From Litchfieldella qijiaojingensis (GTDB lineage Bacteria > Pseudomonadota > Gammaproteobacteria > Pseudomonadales > Halomonadaceae), in assembly GCF_014651875.1 (NCBI RefSeq), contig NZ_BMXS01000009.1, forward strand, positions 1 through 64,000: 64,000 nt of DNA, read 5' to 3'. The translations under genes were made by a program, and so were the position numbers. Shown piece by piece: positions 43,424 through 52,020 of this stretch. The notes beneath the pieces were generated by a model. That model was not told the DNA's origin and searched no databases. It worked only from the letters and a program-made list of their open reading frames with translations. Each line of letters starts with the position of its first letter. Within the stretch, counting starts at the first letter, position 1.

Positions 43424-44884
43424 TCAACCAGCCAGTTGCCGCCTGAGGCGCGGGCTGGCCAGTTCGCCGATCACCGTGACCGCCACCAGCACGGCCAGCA
43501 GCCATGGCCACTGCGTGCCCATGTTCAGTGTCATCAATCCCAGGCTGTCGATGAACACCAACACGATGCCAAGCGGGCTGACATAGCGAACCATGAACAG
43601 CCACAGCGCATGTTGGACGCCTGACAGCCCCAGCTCCGACCTGAAGATCTCGTTACGCAACAGGAAGCCGGCCAGCAGAGCCATCCCCAGACCACCTAGC
43701 GGCATCATGAAGCGCGAGGTCAGGAAATCCAGCCAGTCGAAGAAGTGCTTGCCGGCAAGCGTCCAGTCGGCACCAACGTTGAACGACAGCATCGCCAGGG
43801 TGCTGACCAACCACAACAGGATCCCCGTGCCCCATGCCGCCTTGGTCCGCGAGATACCCTTGCTCTCGTTGAGCCAGGCCACGGTGGCCTCGATCATCGA
43901 GATCGCCGAGGTCAACGCTGCCATTGACAGCATGACGAAGAAGATGGTCGCGAACAGCATGCCTAGCGGCATGGCCTGGAATGCCAACGGCAGGCTCATG
44001 AACAGTAGACCCGGCCCTGCGGCGGGATCCATGCCGTTGGCGAAGATCACCGGAAAGATCGCCAACCCTGCCATCAGCGCCACCACGGTATCGGCGATAG
44101 CCACCGTGAAGGTGGTCCGCGCGATGGAGCTGCGGTCCGGCAGATAGGAACCGTAAGTGAGGATCGCCCCAGAGGCCAGCGACAGAGTAAAGAAGGCATG
44201 CCCTAGAGCGGCCAGCAGCCCCTCGCTGGAGAGTTTGCCGACCTCGAAGGAGAACAGGAAGGCCACCCCCTCGCTGAAGCCACCCGAAAGCATGGCATAG
44301 CCGATCATGATCGCCAGCATGATCACCATGCCCGGCATCATCCAGCTCACACTGCGCTCGATGCCCTTCTGCACACCGTTGCCGACGATCAGCATGGTGA
44401 CAAGAGTGACCAGGGTGCTCCAGAAGCCCAACACCCAAGGGTTGGCATTGTTTGCCTCGAAGATGGCCGCCATGTCGGCCACCTCGCTACCTGCCAGGCC
44501 CCCCGTGATCGCCTTCCACAGATAGGAAAACGACCAACCGGCCACTACCACATAGAACGACAGGATCATGAAACCGCACAGCATCGCCATCCAGCCGATC
44601 AGCGACCAGACAGAACCGCGGCCCGACTCACGGGCCACCCGGCGCACGGCATCGATAGGGCTGCCGCGCCCGCGGCGGCCGAGACCGATCTCGACCATCA
44701 TGATCGGTACGCCGACCGCCAGGATGCAGGCCAGATAGACCAGCACGAAGGCGCCGCCACCGTACTCGCCGGTCATGTAGGGAAACTTCCAGATGTTGCC
44801 CAATCCGACCGCCGAGCCAGTCGCTGCAAGGATAAAGCCCCAGCGTCCTACCCACAGGTTCTTGGGTTGTTGCCTTGTCGTCAT
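43424..44884 (-). CDS. Sodium-dependent transporter of the NSS (SNF) family
   Basis: 486 residues with 11-12 membrane helices. The sodium/substrate site motif GFILAATGSAVGLGNIWKFPYMTGEYGGGAF lies in helix 1 and its extension; further NSS segments are PIMMVEIGLGRRGRGSPIDA, FFTLSLASGAILTYGSYL and MAALTSAISMIEATVAWL. It imports an amino acid or amine with sodium, as suits a halophile. Substrate not determinable. Monocistronic; the 190-base gap to hppD may mean separate regulation. Confidence 0.93.
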   Translation of the reverse strand: MTTRQQPKNLWVGRWGFILAATGSAVGLGNIWKFPYMTGEYGGGAFVLVYLACILAVGVPIMMVEIGLGRRGRGSPIDAVRRVARESGRGSVWSLIGWMAMLCGFMILSFYVVVAGWSFSYLWKAITGGLAGSEVADMAAIFEANNANPWVLGFWSTLVTLVTMLIVGNGVQKGIERSVSWMMPGMVIMLAIMIGYAMLSGGFSEGVAFLFSFEVGKLSSEGLLAALGHAFFTLSLASGAILTYGSYLPDRSSIARTTFTVAIADTVVALMAGLAIFPVIFANGMDPAAGPGLLFMSLPLAFQAMPLGMLFATIFFVMLSMAALTSAISMIEATVAWLNESKGISRTKAAWGTGILLWLVSTLAMLSFNVGADWTLAGKHFFDWLDFLTSRFMMPLGGLGMALLAGFLLRNEIFRSELGLSGVQHALWLFMVRYVSPLGIVLVFIDSLGLMTLNMGTQWPWLLAVLVAVTVIGELASPRLRRQLAG

Positions 44885-45021
44885 TTCGAATACCTTCGGG
44901 GAAATTGTTGTTGTCGGAGATTTTAGCGTTATTTATTGCCCTTATACCAATTCACCATCAAGGCATCTTCGAATCGTGGGTTACTTAGATATAAAGGCCT
45001 GTCACAATACCGCAAGACTCA

Positions 45022-45047
45022 CCCCCGCCCGATCGACGTAGCGGGGG
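45022..45047 (-). terminator. Stem-loop after hppD
   Basis: CCCCCGC (45022-45028) and GCGGGGG (45041-45047) pair around a 12-base loop, 29 bases after the hppD stop. No T-tract; weak terminator candidate. Confidence 0.45.
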
Positions 45048-45075
45048 CGCTCGATGGCAACGATCGACGTTTGGC

Positions 45076-46188
45076 TCACTCGTCCTTGAGCACGCCGCGA
45101 CGGATCTGGTCTTCCTCGATGGATTCGAACAGGGCCTTGAAGTTGCCTTCGCCGAAGCCTTCATTGCCCTTGCGCTGAATGATCTCGAAGAAGATCGGCC
45201 CGATCACCGTCTTGGTGAAGATCTGCAGCAGGATGCCCTGGCCCGGCGCACCGTCCACCAGCAGGTTCAATTCACGCAGCTTCTCGACGTTCTCCTGATG
45301 GTTGGGCACCCGCTCGTCGACCTTCTCGTAATAGGTATCCGGCGTGGACATGAATTCGACGCCATTGGCGCGCAGGGCGCGTACGGTGGCATAGATGTCA
45401 TCGGTGGCCATGGCCAGGTGCTGGATGCCTTCGCCGTTGTATTCGCGCAGGAACTCGGCGATCTGCGAGGTGTCGTCGGCAGACTCGTTGATGGGGATAT
45501 GCATCTTTCCGCAGGGCGCGGTCATGGCTCGGGAATGGAGGCCGGTCTTCTTGCCGGCGATGTCGAAATAGCGGATCTCGCGGAAGTTGGCGATGCGGGT
45601 ATAGAAGTCCGCCCACACGTCCATCTGACCGCGATCGACATTATGGGTCAGGTGATCGAGCACCTTCAGGCCCACGCTGTGATCGTTGGCTCCGCGGCCG
45701 GGGATCGGCTCGAAATCGATGTCGTAGATGGTGCGGCCAACCCCATCGACCTTTTGATCTACGAAATACAGCAGCGAGCCGCCGATACCCTTGACCGCGG
45801 GGATGCCGACCTCCCCCAGACCCACTGGGTTCTCCGCCGCCTCGGCGCCATTGGCCAGCGCATGTTCGAAGGCCTGCTTGGCATCGGCTACCTTCCAGGC
45901 CATGGCACAGGCGCTGGGGCCATGCACCCTGGCGAATTCAGCGGCATGGCTATCCGGCTCGGCATTGAGCACGAAGTTAACGCCTTCCTGCTGGAACAGC
46001 GTGACCTGCTTGGAGCGATGCTTGCGTGTCTCGGTGAAGCCCATTTGCACGAACAACTTGCGCAGGGCCTCGATACCCTCGGGCGTTGGCGCGGTGAATT
46101 CGACGAACTCAAAACCATTGGTACCGATGGGGTTATGGTTATGGCTCGCATGGGTAGGTGTCGTCTTTTGGGAAAGGGCGCTCATCAT
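45076..46188 (-). CDS. hppD: 4-Hydroxyphenylpyruvate dioxygenase
   Basis: 370 residues; GGAGGTC precedes the start. Two vicinal-oxygen-chelate halves. Iron ligands are visible as His in KVLDHLTHNV, His in GIQHLAMATDD and Glu in PIFFEIIQRKGNEGFGEGNF; QIFTK and the C-terminal gate helix are also conserved. It converts 4-hydroxyphenylpyruvate to homogentisate in tyrosine breakdown. The later enzymes (hmgA, fahA) are not adjacent. Length typical. Confidence 0.97.
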   Translation of the reverse strand: MMSALSQKTTPTHASHNHNPIGTNGFEFVEFTAPTPEGIEALRKLFVQMGFTETRKHRSKQVTLFQQEGVNFVLNAEPDSHAAEFARVHGPSACAMAWKVADAKQAFEHALANGAEAAENPVGLGEVGIPAVKGIGGSLLYFVDQKVDGVGRTIYDIDFEPIPGRGANDHSVGLKVLDHLTHNVDRGQMDVWADFYTRIANFREIRYFDIAGKKTGLHSRAMTAPCGKMHIPINESADDTSQIAEFLREYNGEGIQHLAMATDDIYATVRALRANGVEFMSTPDTYYEKVDERVPNHQENVEKLRELNLLVDGAPGQGILLQIFTKTVIGPIFFEIIQRKGNEGFGEGNFKALFESIEEDQIRRGVLKDE

Positions 46189-46413
46189 GACCTCCGTAGG
46201 CGATTGTTATAGGCACATGCCAGGCGTGATGCCTTGGGATGCCTCCAAGATTAGGGCCCAACCACCCGAGCTGGAACGCTTCAAGACACCTGCACAATGC
46301 CCAATGGACGACCGCTTCAAGCCCCATCCGTAAAGAAAACATGACAGCAACGCAAGCCACGCCATCCACGCCCAAAGAGCGGTGCAAAAACCTGACAAGG
46401 CGTAACGTTTTTC

Positions 46414-47031
46414 TTACACGCCATGTGGCAACATGGCACCACTGGCCAGTCGCCAGGCGATCCATCCCATCGTCATGGCAACCAGCATGTCGATACTCCG
46501 CCACGCCAGGGAGCTCTCCAGACGAGGCGCCAGCCACCCCGCCGCCGCCACCAGCCCGAAGAACCAGCCGAAAGATGCCATGGCGGCACCAATGAAGAAG
46601 CCCATAGGGCTTGGCTGAACGGCACCTATAGCCCCCAACATCACCACCGTATCCAGATAAACCTGAGGGTTGAGCAGGGTCACTGCCAGCGTGGCGGCAA
46701 GCACCGTCTGCCAAGTACCCCGCATCGCACCGGCCGCCACCAGCCCGTTGGGCGCCCAAGCCCGCCGCAAGGCCAGCGCGGCTTGCCAGGCCAGGAAGGC
46801 CGCCCCTCCCCACCTGGCCAGTTCCATCAGCACCGCCTGTTCGGCGAGCAGATGGCCGAGCCCCAATACTCCTAGGCCGACCAACAGCCAGTCGCACAGC
46901 GCGCACACGGCGGCGACCAGCCAGCCATGTTCGCGGCGCAACCCCTGATTGAGCACGAATGCGTTCTGGGCGCCGATGGCGACAATCAACCCGGCTCCTA
47001 CCATCAATCCATACAGAGTCGAGACCAGCAT
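46414..47031 (-). CDS. argO: LysE/ArgO family amino-acid exporter
   Basis: 205 residues from ATG 47031. Six membrane helices with the LysE motif GLIVAIGAQNAFVLNQGLRREH and later AVTLLNPQVYLDTVVMLGAIG. It exports basic amino acids (arginine, lysine). It is divergent from argP, the arrangement known from other gammaproteobacteria where ArgP activates argO; the 98-base gap would hold both promoters. Confidence 0.9.
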   Translation of the reverse strand: MLVSTLYGLMVGAGLIVAIGAQNAFVLNQGLRREHGWLVAAVCALCDWLLVGLGVLGLGHLLAEQAVLMELARWGGAAFLAWQAALALRRAWAPNGLVAAGAMRGTWQTVLAATLAVTLLNPQVYLDTVVMLGAIGAVQPSPMGFFIGAAMASFGWFFGLVAAAGWLAPRLESSLAWRSIDMLVAMTMGWIAWRLASGAMLPHGV

Positions 47032-47129
47032 GTTTCCTATCCCTTCGTTCGCTTGCAATGGGATGAGAGGTTAGGCTTGACTATGCAATAAATGAAATTA
47101 ATTCAGAGAATGGATGATTAAGATAGCTG

Positions 47130-48062
47130 ATGCTCGACTATAAACTTCTGGAAGCGCTGGCGGCAGTGGTCGACCAGTCAGGATTCGAGCGCGGTGCCCA
47201 ACATCTGGGACTAACGCAATCCGCCGTGTCACAGCGCATCAAGTTGCTCGAGGCTCGGCTCGGCCAACCGGTGCTGGTACGCAGCCCCAAGCTCGCTCCG
47301 ACCCCACTGGGGCGGCGCCTGCTCAACCATGTACTGCAGGTACGGCTACTGGAATGCGACCTGCTCGATCGCGTGCCAGCACTGGGTGAAAGAGAACAGC
47401 GCCTGCGCCTGGCAATCAACGCCGACAGTCTGGCGACCTGGTGGGCTGAAGGTATTGGCGATTTCTGTCATGAGCGACGCGTGCTACTGGATCTGGTGGT
47501 GGAAGATCAGGAAGTCGCCCTCAAGCGGATGCGCGACGGCGAAGTGGCCGGCTGTATCTGCGACTCTCCACGACCGGTACAGGGCGCCCGCGCCTACCCC
47601 TTGGGCAGCATGCGTTATCGTGCCCTGGCGAGTCCCGACTATATCGAACGCTACTTTCCTGATGGACTGACGCGGGAAACGCTGATGAAGGCACCCGCCA
47701 TCGTCTATGGCCCAGACGATCGCCTGCAGCACCGCTACCTGGCCATGCATGGCGTGAATGAGCCTTTCCCACACCACCTGTGCCCATCGTCGGAAGGCTT
47801 CGTGCGCTTGGCGCTGGCCGGCCTGGGGTACGGCATGATCCCCGAACGTCAAGCCGAGCGGGAATTGCGTGAGGGAGCTCTCGTCGACCTGGATGCCGGC
47901 CACCATCTGCAATCGGGTCAATTGGTGGAACTCGACCCCAGCCATTACATCGATGTCCCACTCTACTGGCACCACTGGCGCCATGGTGGGGAAACGCTGG
48001 AGGCCCTCACCCGTCATCTATTGGCGATCGGCAACGACTGGCTCACGCCGACGTCGGCGTGA
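47130..48062 (+). CDS. argP: LysR-family regulator ArgP
   Basis: 310 residues: DYKLLEALAAVVDQSGFERGAQHLGLTQSAVSQRIKLLEARLGQPVLVR is the ArgP/IciA-type winged helix, in which the recognition helix TQSAVSQRIKLLE is conserved. The ligand domain has LRLAINADSLATWW and GSMRYRALASPDYI, followed by FVRLALAGLGYGMIPE. In E. coli ArgP activates argO with arginine and is held inactive by lysine; divergence from argO here supports the same role. Confidence 0.94.
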   Translation: MLDYKLLEALAAVVDQSGFERGAQHLGLTQSAVSQRIKLLEARLGQPVLVRSPKLAPTPLGRRLLNHVLQVRLLECDLLDRVPALGEREQRLRLAINADSLATWWAEGIGDFCHERRVLLDLVVEDQEVALKRMRDGEVAGCICDSPRPVQGARAYPLGSMRYRALASPDYIERYFPDGLTRETLMKAPAIVYGPDDRLQHRYLAMHGVNEPFPHHLCPSSEGFVRLALAGLGYGMIPERQAERELREGALVDLDAGHHLQSGQLVELDPSHYIDVPLYWHHWRHGGETLEALTRHLLAIGNDWLTPTSA

Positions 48063-48078
48063 GCCCTCGCATAACGAC

Positions 48079-48102
48079 GACACCCCGCCGGGGCGGGGTG
48101 TC
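48079..48102 (+). terminator. Bidirectional terminator between argP and fdhA
   Basis: GACACCCCGCC (48079-48089) and GGCGGGGTGTC (48092-48102), a perfect 11-bp GC-rich stem between two converging genes. U-tracts are lacking on both sides. Confidence 0.75.
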
Positions 48103-48123
48103 GAAGCGTCAAACCGAACTCGA

Positions 48124-49317
48124 TCAGGCAGCTACACTGCCATGCGGATCGATGACGAATTTCTTCGCCGCGCCACCATCGAAGTCGGCGTAGCCCTGCG
48201 GGGCCTGGTCGAGGGTGATCATCTGGACGTTGACCGCATCGGCGATCTTGACCTTCTCGAACAGGATCGCCTGCATCAGCGGACGGTGATACTTCATCAC
48301 CGGGCACTGGCCGGTGTGGAAGCTGTGGGACTTGGCCCAGCCGAGGCCGAAGCGCATGCTCAGTGCGCCATGCTTGGCGGCGTCGTCGGCCGCGCCTGGA
48401 TCTTCGGTGACGTAGAGGCCAGGGATACCGATCTGGCCGCCGGCGCGGGTCATCTGCATTGCCGAGTTCAGAACGGTGGCCGGTGCTTCCTTGCCGTGGT
48501 TGCAGCCACAGGCGTGGGCTTCGAAGCCGACGCAATCGACGAAAGCATCGACTTCACGCTCGCCGAGGATCGCCTCGAGCTTGTCGGCCATGTCGCCGTC
48601 CTGGGTCAGGTCGATGGTTTCGCAACCGAAGCTGCGTGCCTGCGCCAGACGGTCTTCGATCATGTCGCCGACGATCACGCAAGCCGCACCCAACAACTGC
48701 GCGGAGACCGCCGCCGCCAGGCCGACTGGGCCGGCACCGGCGATGTAGACGGTGGAACCCGGGCCGACGCCGGCGGTGACGCAGCCGTGGAAGCCGGTGG
48801 GGAAGATATCCGACAGCAGGGTCAGGTCGCGGATCTTCTCCATGGCCTGGTCGGCGTCCGGGAACTTCAGCAGGTTGAAGTCGGCGTAGGGCACCATGAC
48901 GTATTCGGTCTGGCCGCCGACCCAGCCGCCCATGTCGACATAGCCGTAGGCCGCCCCGGGGCGAGCCGGGTTGACGTTGAGGCAGATGCCCGTCTTGCCT
49001 TCCTTGCAGTTGCGACAACGGCCACAGGCGATGTTGAACGGCACCGAGACCAGGTCGCCCGGCTTGATGAACTCCACGTCGCGGCCGCACTCGACCACCA
49101 GGCCGGTGATCTCGTGGCCCAGCACCAGGCCGGACGGCGCGGTGGTGCGCCCACGCACCATGTGCTGGTCGCTGCCACAGATGTTGGTAGTGACCACCTT
49201 CAGGATCACGCCGTGGTCGCACTTGCGATTGCCCAGTGCCAATTCCGGGAAGGGAATCGACTGCACTTCCACCTTGCCGGGGCCCATGTAGACCACCCCG
49301 CGGTTGCCTTGACTCAT
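48124..49317 (-). CDS. fdhA: Glutathione-independent formaldehyde dehydrogenase
   Basis: 397 residues, zinc alcohol-dehydrogenase superfamily. Catalytic zinc: Cys in TTNICGSDQHM and GHEITGLVVECG; structural zinc: CGRCRNCKEGKTGICLNV. NAD site: VYIAGAGPVGLAAAVSAQLLGA. The long insert with AAYGYVDMGGWVGGQTEYV and DCVGFEAHACGCNHGKEAPA is typical of Pseudomonas putida-type enzyme, which oxidises formaldehyde to formate using tightly bound NAD. It probably detoxifies formaldehyde released from methylated amines. Four 21-base repeats lie upstream. Confidence 0.95.
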   Translation of the reverse strand: MSQGNRGVVYMGPGKVEVQSIPFPELALGNRKCDHGVILKVVTTNICGSDQHMVRGRTTAPSGLVLGHEITGLVVECGRDVEFIKPGDLVSVPFNIACGRCRNCKEGKTGICLNVNPARPGAAYGYVDMGGWVGGQTEYVMVPYADFNLLKFPDADQAMEKIRDLTLLSDIFPTGFHGCVTAGVGPGSTVYIAGAGPVGLAAAVSAQLLGAACVIVGDMIEDRLAQARSFGCETIDLTQDGDMADKLEAILGEREVDAFVDCVGFEAHACGCNHGKEAPATVLNSAMQMTRAGGQIGIPGLYVTEDPGAADDAAKHGALSMRFGLGWAKSHSFHTGQCPVMKYHRPLMQAILFEKVKIADAVNVQMITLDQAPQGYADFDGGAAKKFVIDPHGSVAA

Positions 49318-49444
49318 TGGCTGGCGTCCTTATGTGTTGTTTTCATCTGCGACATCTAGGATCGACATCGCTCGTGACAGCCGTCGAGAGGACGACTTGC
49401 ATTTTTCAGGGTAACCGTCCGGCATTGCGGCAATGTACTCAGAT

Positions 49445-49519
49445 GAGACATCGACAGGTCCAAATGAGACATCGACAGGTTCAAACGAGACATCGACAGG
49501 TCCAAAGGAGACATCGACA
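49445..49519. repeat. 21-base direct repeats upstream of fdhA
   Basis: Units begin GAGACATCGACA at 49445, 49466, 49487 and 49508; the first three continue GG(T)CCAAA-type (21 bases each) and the fourth is partial. On the minus strand, which is sense for fdhA, the repeated core is TGTCGATGTCTC. The period equals two helical turns, as expected for co-operative binding sites. They lie 130-200 bases before the fdhA start. No gene in the remainder of 49318-49723 apart from the cfa leader. Confidence 0.75.
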
Positions 49520-49585
49520 TCCCGATGCCAACACCTCCCCCTACAATACGGGCCCGGCCAAGGCAATCGATGACTTTCTGGTCTA

Positions 49586-49606
49586 GGCTATCGGTACGAT
49601 AGCCTT
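49586..49606. promoter_or_regulatory. Palindrome in the cfa upstream region
   Basis: AGGCTATCG (49586-49594), GTA, CGATAGCCT (49598-49606): perfect 9-base arms, 118 bases before the cfa start. No transcript ends here, so an operator or a leader hairpin of cfa is more likely than a terminator. Confidence 0.45.
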
Positions 49607-49723
49607 AAGCTGTTGAATATCCTCTTAACCGATAGCAATCTCATGGGATTGTTGCAAAGCGGCAAGGAATGCCTTGCTTGACCCGTATCGCGCCGAGACG
49701 CGCAACCTGATTCGGAGTTCGGC

Positions 49724-50875
49724 ATGACCAGTGACACTCGTATCGGCCCCAACGCCCTTCCCGACACTCGAGCCCGCCGCGTCGTCGAACAACTCCTCGA
49801 CGGCTCAGGCGTCGCCCTGAACGGTAACTCCCCATGGGACATTCAGGTCAATCATCCCGATCTGTTTCCCCGAATTCTGCACCAAGGCAGCCTTGGGCTC
49901 GGCGAATCCTACATGGATGGCTGGTGGGACTGCGAACGTATCGACGAAATGGCTCACCTGTTGCTACGGCACGGACTCGGCGAGCATGTCAACACGCCCT
50001 CCGAGCGCCTCATGTATCGGCTGCAGAACGGTTTCTTCAATCTACAGAGCAAGGCACGCGCCTATATCGTTGGTGAGGCCCATTACGATCTAGGCAACGA
50101 TCTCTTCGAGCGCATGCTCGATCCGACCATGTGCTACTCCTGCGGCTACTGGAAGGACGCCTCTACCTTGCATCAAGCCCAAGTCGCCAAGCTCGACCTC
50201 GCAGCCCGCAAGCTGGACCTGAAACCGGGCATGCGGGTACTGGACATCGGCTGTGGCTGGGGTAGCTTCGCCGAGCATGCCGCCCGGCATTACGGTGTCG
50301 AGGTCACCGGCATCACCATTTCCAAGGAACAGGCCGCGCTTGCCCGTGAGCGTTGCGAGGGTCTTCCGGTGGAGATTCTGCTGCAGGACTATCGCGACCT
50401 GACGGGGTGCTACGACCGGATCGTGTCGATCGGCATGTTCGAACATGTGGGTCATCGCAACTATCACACCTATTTCAACACCGTCGAATCGCTGCTGGCA
50501 GAAGACGGCATGTTCCTGCTGCACACCATCGGCTCCAACAATTCCGACATCAGCGTCGACCCCTGGGTCAACAAGTACATCTTTCCCAATGGCGTACTGC
50601 CCTCGGTAATGCACATCGCCAAGGCCAGCGAGGGGCATCTGCTGATGGAGGATTGGCAGAACTTCGGTGCCGACTATGACCGCACCCTGATGGCCTGGCT
50701 CGAGAACTTCGACACTCATTGGAATGAAATCGCCGACCGCTACAGTGAGCGGATACGGCGCATGTTCCGTTACTATCTCTCGGTGTTCGCCGGTGCCTTC
50801 CGTGCCCGCCATCTGCAACTATGGCAGATCGTCTACTCTCGGGGACGCCCGGGGCGCTACGACGCCCCGCGTTGA
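49724..50875 (+). CDS. cfa: Cyclopropane-fatty-acyl-phospholipid synthase
   Basis: 383 residues. The N-terminal lipid-binding part (LGLGESYMDGWWDCERIDEM) is followed by the SAM site VLDIGCGWGSFAEHAA and conserved HYDLGNDLFERMLDPTMCYSCGYW, IGMFEHVGHRNY, LLHTIGS and WVNKYIFPNGVLPS. It transfers a methylene group from SAM to unsaturated acyl chains of membrane phospholipids, often in stationary phase or under acid or salt stress. Monocistronic, converging with the Wadjet operon. Confidence 0.97.
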   Translation: MTSDTRIGPNALPDTRARRVVEQLLDGSGVALNGNSPWDIQVNHPDLFPRILHQGSLGLGESYMDGWWDCERIDEMAHLLLRHGLGEHVNTPSERLMYRLQNGFFNLQSKARAYIVGEAHYDLGNDLFERMLDPTMCYSCGYWKDASTLHQAQVAKLDLAARKLDLKPGMRVLDIGCGWGSFAEHAARHYGVEVTGITISKEQAALARERCEGLPVEILLQDYRDLTGCYDRIVSIGMFEHVGHRNYHTYFNTVESLLAEDGMFLLHTIGSNNSDISVDPWVNKYIFPNGVLPSVMHIAKASEGHLLMEDWQNFGADYDRTLMAWLENFDTHWNEIADRYSERIRRMFRYYLSVFAGAFRARHLQLWQIVYSRGRPGRYDAPR

Positions 50876-50928
50876 ACGGCCTGGCACCCGCCACACCCAG
50901 TCAACGTTATTTAAATGTCGGCAATCTC

Positions 50929-52020
50929 TTACATCATCAGCCAGCGTCGTTGCATCTCTTCGTCAAGCGCATGCCCGGCATGAGCCAATAAGTCAGCATC
51001 GCTTAGTATTTCCTGATCCAACCCACGTGCCCAAATACCGGTTGACGACGTTCCAGCAGGGCGCTGGTTGGCCTTGCCGGTGAGACCATGGAGAGGGTGA
51101 CCACCATGCCCATCGTAGTACTCGATCATCGGCGCATATAGCGCAGAGAGACGCAGCCGCGGGATGGCCTCGCGAAGACACAAGTAAATGCGCAGACCTT
51201 CCGGATCGAGATCCCCCCAGAACGTCGGGTTCGGCAACTCGAGGAGCTCATCAAGGGTGCGCGAGACGAGCCCCTCGCACACCAGGCGTACCCGTTTCGG
51301 CGCCCTAAGGGCCTCACTTAGCGAAAGTCCATAGCCGAAGCTGCAGACGATCGCCAGTCGCTGGTCGAGTCCAACACGGCAGGCCTGATCGAAGCTCTGC
51401 GGATTCTCGATCAACAGCAGCCCTTGAGGTTCATCGGGCATAGCGGCCAGTACCCAGGACAAGGGGCGGCGAAAAGCTGAAGTCTCTATGCCAAAAGCAC
51501 GTACCAATTCACGTGGAAGATTAAGTAGCAACTTACTACTACCAAGCAGATACCGTGCGCTGGCCTCGAAGGCACTCAGCGCGTATGCCTCGGGCAAGGC
51601 CTCGGCCAACTCGCGCAACCCCTCGGCGAGGCGACGCTGATCGTCCACGCTCCAGCCCTGCAATACCCCATCGAGCGAGTGACGCCATAGTGCGGCCTGG
51701 CCCGCCTTCAGGGCCAGCGAATCATCGACATCAGCGAATTCGGACTCGAGGCGGTGACATAGAGCTTCGGACAGCAGGACACGCACATTGAGGCGTTGAC
51801 GTGCCGAGACGGGAGCCGTCGTCTCGATCAGCCCGGCTCTGGCCAGTTCCCCGAGCGCTTCCCAGCCATCCAGCTCAGTGGCGCAGATACCTTCACGCTT
51901 GAGCCTTTTCACCAAGGCTTTACTATGCCAGCTCTTGGATTTTTCTTTGCGATAGGCCGTACACCACTCACCTTCCAGCCAGGTCAGCGTGGCCTCGGCG
52001 CACTCACTCAAATGGCTCAT
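50929..52020 (-). CDS. jetD: Wadjet nuclease subunit JetD (Toprim, DUF2220-like)
   Basis: 363 residues, last gene of the operon, overlapping jetC by ATGA. The N-terminal part (WHSKALVKRLKREGICATEL; RLNVRVLLSEALCHRLESEF) is a wing-helix arm region. The C-terminal Toprim-like domain shows Glu in LLLIENPQSFD and the acidic pair in TFWGDLDPEGLRIYLCLREA, the residues expected to bind metal for DNA cleavage. JetD-type subunits are related to topoisomerase VI A and cut plasmid DNA after SMC loop extrusion. Assignment rests on these motifs plus position behind the SMC gene. Confidence 0.85.
   Translation of the reverse strand: MSHLSECAEATLTWLEGEWCTAYRKEKSKSWHSKALVKRLKREGICATELDGWEALGELARAGLIETTAPVSARQRLNVRVLLSEALCHRLESEFADVDDSLALKAGQAALWRHSLDGVLQGWSVDDQRRLAEGLRELAEALPEAYALSAFEASARYLLGSSKLLLNLPRELVRAFGIETSAFRRPLSWVLAAMPDEPQGLLLIENPQSFDQACRVGLDQRLAIVCSFGYGLSLSEALRAPKRVRLVCEGLVSRTLDELLELPNPTFWGDLDPEGLRIYLCLREAIPRLRLSALYAPMIEYYDGHGGHPLHGLTGKANQRPAGTSSTGIWARGLDQEILSDADLLAHAGHALDEEMQRRWLMM

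Noticed and set aside
46139-46906. 255-codon minus-strand open frame near argO
   Set aside because: It overlaps argO in a shifted frame and has Gly/Arg-rich composition without membrane helices; argO has all LysE motifs.
49330-49566. Minus-strand peptide with repeats of DVSFGPV
   Set aside because: The 21-base repeat is a multiple of three, so any open frame gives a 7-residue repeat. Low coding quality and no ribosome-binding site; treated as regulatory DNA.
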